NCBI GenBank assembly: GCA_004299665.1
Contig: SCQZ01000120.1
Location: 1 to 9,549, forward strand
From: Jatrophihabitans sp.
GTDB lineage: Bacteria > Actinomycetota > Actinomycetes > Mycobacteriales > Jatrophihabitantaceae
Direction of reading: 5' to 3'
DNA length: 9,549 nucleotides
The notes beneath the pieces are model-generated. The model did no database searches and had not been told where the DNA came from. It was given only the letters and a program-made list of their open reading frames with translations. Numbering within the stretch: the stretch's first letter is position 1; every line of letters begins with the position of its first letter. The position numbers and the translations under genes are program-made. Of the stretch, positions 5,681 through 9,549 are shown one piece after another.

Positions 5681-6406
5681 TGTCGCCGGCAGCCCCGGAA
5701 CGCCGGGGCTGCGGGAGACTTGATCAGCCGGGCGCACCGTGAGCCGGTCGCGATCACCGACGTAGACGTTCCCGTAACGGCCCACCACGCGGACCCACCC
5801 GCCGCAGGCGTCCACGCGGGCATGGGAGTCGCGGGCCAGGAAACCCATACGCGTCAGGGCCGTCAGCGCCCGCACGGGGATCTGCACGCGCATTCCGGCA
5901 CCGTCGACGGTCAGCCCGACCGCGTCGAGCACGGCGTCGGCGGCCTGCGTGCGCAACCGCGCAGCCTTCGAGATGCCCTCGCGGTCCGCCGCCTCCTTCA
6001 GCGTGATCGCCGCCGCGCGCACGACCCGCCGGATCTCCCCGTCGGGCACCTGCTCGAGGCGCCGCCATCCCGTCGCGGGGGGCAGGGTGCCGCGCCACAG
6101 CAGGTCGTGCGGTGGCGGCATGACCGGCGCCGCGCCACCCGCCCCGGCGTCGAGCCAGGCCAGCAGGTCCGCGATCCGGTACGCGCCGTCGCTGCCGGGA
6201 GACCCCGCGCCGGCATCGGCATCGGCGGCCGCGCCGGCATCAGCGTCGGCGTCGGCCACGGTCCGCGACACCAGGACCGCGAACGGCAACCGCACGAAGG
6301 CGGTCACCGTCCCGCCGTCCGCACGCACGCGGGCCACCGCGTCGGGGCCCAGGTCGAGCGCCCGCCGCAGCATCGGGGCCAGTTCCGCCAGCGCGGCCCG
6401 GTTCAC
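5678..6406 (-). CDS. Conserved actinobacterial protein of unknown function (Rv2474c-position homologue)
   Basis: I do not recognise a function. The product (242 aa) is soluble, with no signal peptide or membrane segment. An N-terminal alpha/beta-looking part (1-50, MNRAALAELAPMLRRALDLG...AFVRLPFAVLVSRTV) is followed by an Ala/Asp repeat linker (51-68), a segment rich in aromatic and proline residues (75-118), a helical stretch (120-163) and a C-terminal part ending in VRVVGRYGNVYVGDRDRLTV (205-224). It starts at GTG (6404-6406), which overlaps the thioesterase TGA as GTGA, so translation is probably coupled. Position after the thioesterase and ettA matches Rv2474c in M. tuberculosis, from memory; homology to that protein is inferred from position, not from an alignment. 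The gene is last in its transcript and converges on the peroxiredoxin gene. Confidence 0.85.
   Translation of the reverse strand: MNRAALAELAPMLRRALDLGPDAVARVRADGGTVTAFVRLPFAVLVSRTVADADADAGAAADADAGAGSPGSDGAYRIADLLAWLDAGAGGAAPVMPPPHDLLWRGTLPPATGWRRLEQVPDGEIRRVVRAAAITLKEAADREGISKAARLRTQAADAVLDAVGLTVDGAGMRVQIPVRALTALTRMGFLARDSHARVDACGGWVRVVGRYGNVYVGDRDRLTVRPADQVSRSPGVPGLPAT
5689..5712. terminator. GC-rich hairpin between convergent genes, possible terminator
   Basis: GCAGCCCCGG (5689-5698), loop AACG, CCGGGGCTGC (5703-5712) form a perfect 10-bp stem with a tetraloop. It lies 42 bp after the peroxiredoxin stop and within the last codons of the opposing gene. Neither side has a T-run, which is common for actinobacterial terminators but lowers certainty. 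Confidence 0.45.
6211..6258 (-). repeat. Degenerate hexanucleotide repeat coding for Ala-Asp
   Basis: On the plus strand the stretch reads as about eight six-base units of the type CGGCAT/CGGCGT (CGGCAT, CGGCAT, CGGCGG, CCGCGC, CGGCAT, CAGCGT, CGGCGT, CGGCCA). On the coding strand it makes ADADADAGAAADADAGAG (residues 51-68) of the uncharacterised protein. Units keep the frame, so copy number could vary without breaking the gene. It looks like a flexible, slippage-prone linker. Confidence 0.75.
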
Positions 6407-6798
6407 CGGTCGTCGGCGAAGGTCGCGAGCAGGGCGCGCTCCTCGTCACGGATGCGGCGCGGCGCGTTGAGGGCGAAGTCGAAGGTCACGCAGGTGGTCG
6501 CGGCGCGGGCCGCGAGCCGGGTGCCGTCGAACACCTCGTAGTGCACGACGAAGGACGCTGCGCGCACCGCGTCGATCCACAACTCCAACCGCAGCGGTTC
6601 GGGGTGGTAGACGACCGGGCGCAGGTAGTCGATCTCGTGGCGGGAGATCACGGTCCCGGCCGAGAATCCCTCCTGCCGGTGGAAGAACATCGCCACCCGC
6701 GCCTGCTCGAGGTAGGCCAGGTACGCCGAGTTGTTGATGTGCCGGTAGGCGTCCATGTCCGACCAGCGCATCGGCACGTCGTGGGTGAATCTCGCCAT
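6403..6798 (-). CDS. Acyl-CoA thioesterase, 4HBT-like hotdog fold
   Basis: The protein (131 aa, normal for a single hotdog domain) is predicted to hydrolyse an acyl-CoA thioester in the cytosol. The N-terminal RWSDMDAYRHINNSAYLAYL carries the 4-hydroxybenzoyl-CoA thioesterase/YbgC signature, with D16 the probable catalytic aspartate and the HINN segment leading into the central helix. EIDYLRPV and the later beta strands (LELWIDAV, FVVHYEVF, ATTCVTFDF) complete the fold. ATG 6798 lies 12 bp after the ettA stop; GAGG at 6809-6812 (complement) overlaps that stop and can serve as ribosome binding site, so coupling to ettA is likely. The stop overlaps the next gene's GTG. The position matches Rv2475c of M. 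tuberculosis, without the intervening gdh. The natural substrate is unknown. Confidence 0.92.
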   Translation of the reverse strand: MARFTHDVPMRWSDMDAYRHINNSAYLAYLEQARVAMFFHRQEGFSAGTVISRHEIDYLRPVVYHPEPLRLELWIDAVRAASFVVHYEVFDGTRLAARAATTCVTFDFALNAPRRIRDEERALLATFADDR

Positions 6799-6810
6799 CG
6801 CGTCGTGACC

Positions 6811-8487
<1,677 letters not shown>

Positions 8488-8584
8488 GGGCGGATTCCTT
8501 GCTGGAGGTCTGTCGGTCCCGTCCAGTGTCCCAGTGCGGCGGGGCCGGCCCGCGCACGGTCAGCGGATGGCTCGTCCGCCGACC
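8488..8584 (-). promoter_or_regulatory. ettA upstream region with ribosome binding site
   Basis: This segment between the hairpin and the ettA GTG holds the ribosome binding site AAGGA (8496-8500 complement, 8-bp spacer) and presumably the ettA promoter. A GGGCCGGCCC-type palindrome lies within it. I could not identify convincing -35/-10 hexamers. Confidence 0.45.
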
Positions 8585-8620
8585 GTCCCCGTCTCGCCGC
8601 GGCTGCGGCGAGACGGGGAC
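8585..8620 (-). terminator. Strong 16-bp stem hairpin after ssb, probable terminator
   Basis: GTCCCCGTCTCGCCGC (8585-8600), loop GGCT (8601-8604) and GCGGCGAGACGGGGAC (8605-8620) pair perfectly over 16 bp. It starts 20 bp downstream of the ssb stop and about 100 bp upstream of the ettA start. There is no T-run after it in the direction of ssb transcription (the next bases are GGTCGGCGG), so it could also act as an attenuating or mRNA 3'-end stabilising structure. Confidence 0.72.
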
Positions 8621-8640
8621 CGGCACCGCCACGCAACAGG

Positions 8641-9174
8641 TCAGGCCGGGGCGAGTTCGGCGACCAGCGGCTCCCCCGGTGACCGGTCCTCCCGGTCCTC
8701 GGCGAGCCGATCCGGGTCGGCGACCGGCGGCGTCGCGCCGGTGTACCAGTGCGCGGACTCGTCGGCCGGCAGGCCGTCCGGTCCCGCGGGCACCGAGGTC
8801 ATCGTGGCGGCGCCGCGCGCGACCTTGGCGAAACGGCTGATCCCGCGCGCGAGGTCGTGCCCGACCGACACGGCCTCGAGTTCGTAGGAGTACCGCAACT
8901 GCTCGTTGACCTCGTACGGGCGGCAGTAGTAACGGCCGTGGACGACGACCGGATCCCCCTTCTTGAGGCACTCCTTGACGTTCTCGGCCATCGCCCGCCA
9001 GCACGAGACCTGCACGAAGAGGGTGTCGCCGTCGGTCCACTGCTCCTTGTCCCGGTCGAACCGGCGCGGCGTCGACGCGACGCGGAAGTTGGCAACGGCG
9101 TGGTTGTTCCTGGTGTGGCGCAACGTCGGCTCGTCGACGACGTTGCCCATGATCGTGATGTGGGTGTCGGGCAT
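8641..9174 (-). CDS. ssb: Single-stranded DNA-binding protein paralogue without acidic C-terminal tip
   Basis: The protein (177 aa) has an OB-fold at about residues 1-110 (ITIMGNVVDEPTLRHT, VANFRVAS, DGDTLFVQVSCWR, NVKECLKKGDPVVVHGR, RYSYELEAVSVG), which binds single-stranded DNA as an oligomer. The tail (111-177) is Pro/Asp/Glu-rich but ends in VAELAPA; the DDDIPF-type acidic tip that recruits partner proteins in canonical SSB is absent. With its place beside ettA this marks it as the second actinobacterial SSB (Rv2478c / SsbB type), not the replicative SSB encoded near rpsF-rpsR. In Streptomyces the paralogue SsbB works in chromosome segregation during sporulation; whether that holds here is inference. 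ATG 9174 has an excellent AAGGAG (9183-9188 complement) with an 8-bp spacer. Two DnaA-box-like sites lie about 95-120 bp upstream. Confidence 0.94.
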   Translation of the reverse strand: MPDTHITIMGNVVDEPTLRHTRNNHAVANFRVASTPRRFDRDKEQWTDGDTLFVQVSCWRAMAENVKECLKKGDPVVVHGRYYCRPYEVNEQLRYSYELEAVSVGHDLARGISRFAKVARGAATMTSVPAGPDGLPADESAHWYTGATPPVADPDRLAEDREDRSPGEPLVAELAPA

Positions 9175-9182
9175 GGGTGGCG

Positions 9183-9188
9183 CTCCTT
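9183..9188 (-). promoter_or_regulatory. Ribosome binding site of ssb
   Basis: AAGGAG on the minus strand, eight bases before ATG 9174, is the best Shine-Dalgarno match in the window and fixes the ssb start. Confidence 0.85.
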
Positions 9189-9264
9189 CGCTTCCGGTTG
9201 CCGTCCTTCACGGCGTAGGAGGCAGCCAACAGCCTCACGGGGAGGTCGTGGGCGGTGACGACGT

Positions 9265-9295
9265 GCGCTGTGGACAAACCCCGCGCTGTGGACGG
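9265..9295 (-). promoter_or_regulatory. Two DnaA-box-like sites in an 11-bp direct repeat upstream of ssb
   Basis: GCGCTGTGGAC occurs at 9265-9275 and 9283-9293 with an 18-bp period. On the minus strand the first site reads TTGTCCACA (9269-9277), a perfect actinobacterial DnaA box. The second reads CCGTCCACA (9287-9295), which fits the degenerate Streptomyces form YYVTCCACA. They lie between the divergent ssb and tRNA-Arg genes and could place ssb under DnaA control or titrate DnaA. No cluster of further boxes or AT-rich stretch is present, so this is not an origin. Confidence 0.55.
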
Positions 9296-9341
9296 TCGAC
9301 CGGAATTGTCAGGGTTCGGCCGCGAAGAGGGCTCACCGTGG

Positions 9342-9347
9342 GAGAAT
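9342..9347 (+). promoter_or_regulatory. Possible -10 element of the tRNA-Arg promoter
   Basis: GAGAAT matches TATAAT at four of six positions and ends 15 bp before the tRNA 5' end, a sensible distance for a short leader. TTGTCA (9306-9311) resembles a -35 but is too far (30 bp), so the pairing is unsupported. Confidence 0.25.
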
Positions 9348-9362
9348 CCGACGTCCGGGCCG

Positions 9363-9438
9363 GCCCCCGTAGCTCAGCGGATAGAGCACTCGCCTTCTAA
9401 GCGATTGGTCGCAGGTTCGATCCCTGCCGGGGGCACCA
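9363..9438 (+). tRNA. tRNA-Arg (anticodon TCT), CCA encoded
   Basis: The cloverleaf folds fully by eye. The acceptor stem is GCCCCCG (9363-9369) with CGGGGGC (9428-9434). The D arm is GCTC-AGCGGATA-GAGC. The anticodon loop CTTCTAA has TCT at 9396-9398, reading AGA (and perhaps AGG) arginine codons, which are rare in high-GC genomes. The T arm is GCAGG-TTCGATC-CCTGC. Discriminator A9435 is followed by a genomically encoded CCA. The first anticodon-stem pair (C9389 with T9405) is mismatched, leaving four pairs. It is transcribed divergently from ssb. Confidence 0.97.
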
Positions 9439-9454
9439 GTTGCCGGGGGCGCCA
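9425..9454 (+). repeat. Imperfect tandem copy of the tRNA-Arg 3' end
   Basis: TGCCGGGGGCACCA (9425-9438, tRNA 3' end) is repeated two bases later as TGCCGGGGGCGCCA (9441-9454), 13 of 14 identical. Duplicated tRNA 3' ends are the usual footprint of tyrosine-recombinase integration, but here the copies are adjacent and no integrase is in the window. The second copy could also pair with the 5' acceptor strand and compete with normal folding of the precursor. Confidence 0.7.
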
Positions 9455-9549
9455 ACCCAGCAAATCCCTGGGATCCATGCAGTTCGGTGTCGTTCGGCAT
9501 CTTGCGTGCCGTGCATGCCGCGCACTGCGCTGTGCAAGGCGCTGCGACG

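Noticed and set aside
9265..9295. Replication origin
   Set aside because: Only two DnaA-like boxes, no AT-rich unwinding region, and no dnaA or dnaN nearby.
9477..9549. Possible gene start after the tRNA (ATG 9477, open to the window end)
   Set aside because: Only 24 codons are visible, there is no ribosome binding site, and nothing is recognisable; the 111-bp tail after the tRNA otherwise shows only a weak 5-bp hairpin (9456-9472).

Overview
This 9.5 kb window comes from a high-GC actinobacterium. Nearly every real gene uses G/C in third positions, several start with GTG, and the gene order matches a neighbourhood I recall from Mycobacterium tuberculosis (Rv2470 glbO, Rv2471 aglA, Rv2474c, Rv2475c, gdh, Rv2477c ettA, Rv2478c ssb-like). 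A Pseudonocardiales or related Mycobacteriales-type genome is my best guess; I cannot name the species.

Layout. Bases 1-1451 are one IS4-family insertion sequence with perfect 18-bp terminal inverted repeats. Its transposase reads to a TGA at 1239-1241, but a family-typical C-terminus continues in the +1 frame to 1440. The junction is TTT CCC CCC TGA, which could be decay, a sequencing error or a +1 frameshift signal. The element ends one base before the stop codon of a minus-strand flavin disulfide oxidoreductase (1453-2892). A short divergent intergenic region with two GTAC-centred palindromes separates this from a plus-strand run: group II truncated hemoglobin (2944-3345), a GH13 alpha-glucosidase overlapping it by ATGA (3342-5006), a 3 x 15-bp tandem repeat, and a two-cysteine peroxiredoxin (5050-5646).

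A convergent boundary with hairpins (5658-5712) follows. Then comes a minus-strand run: ssb paralogue (8641-9174), a 16-bp stem terminator-like hairpin, ettA (6811-8487), a hotdog thioesterase (6403-6798) and an uncharacterised protein (5678-6406). The last three are tightly packed (12-bp gap, then a 4-bp GTGA overlap) and look like one transcript. Upstream of ssb are two DnaA-box-like sites, followed by a plus-strand tRNA-Arg(TCT) with encoded CCA and an imperfect second copy of its 3' end.

How the genes relate. The left half gathers redox and oxygen/NO functions (globin, disulfide oxidoreductase, peroxiredoxin) around a glucosidase. The right half gathers translation control (EttA), a housekeeping-type thioesterase and a DNA-binding protein. 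I see no defence system, CRISPR array, phage or biosynthetic cluster. The window is mostly a conserved core locus hit by an IS element, and the points worth following are small: the frameshift site, the repeats, the DnaA boxes and the tRNA 3'-end duplication.
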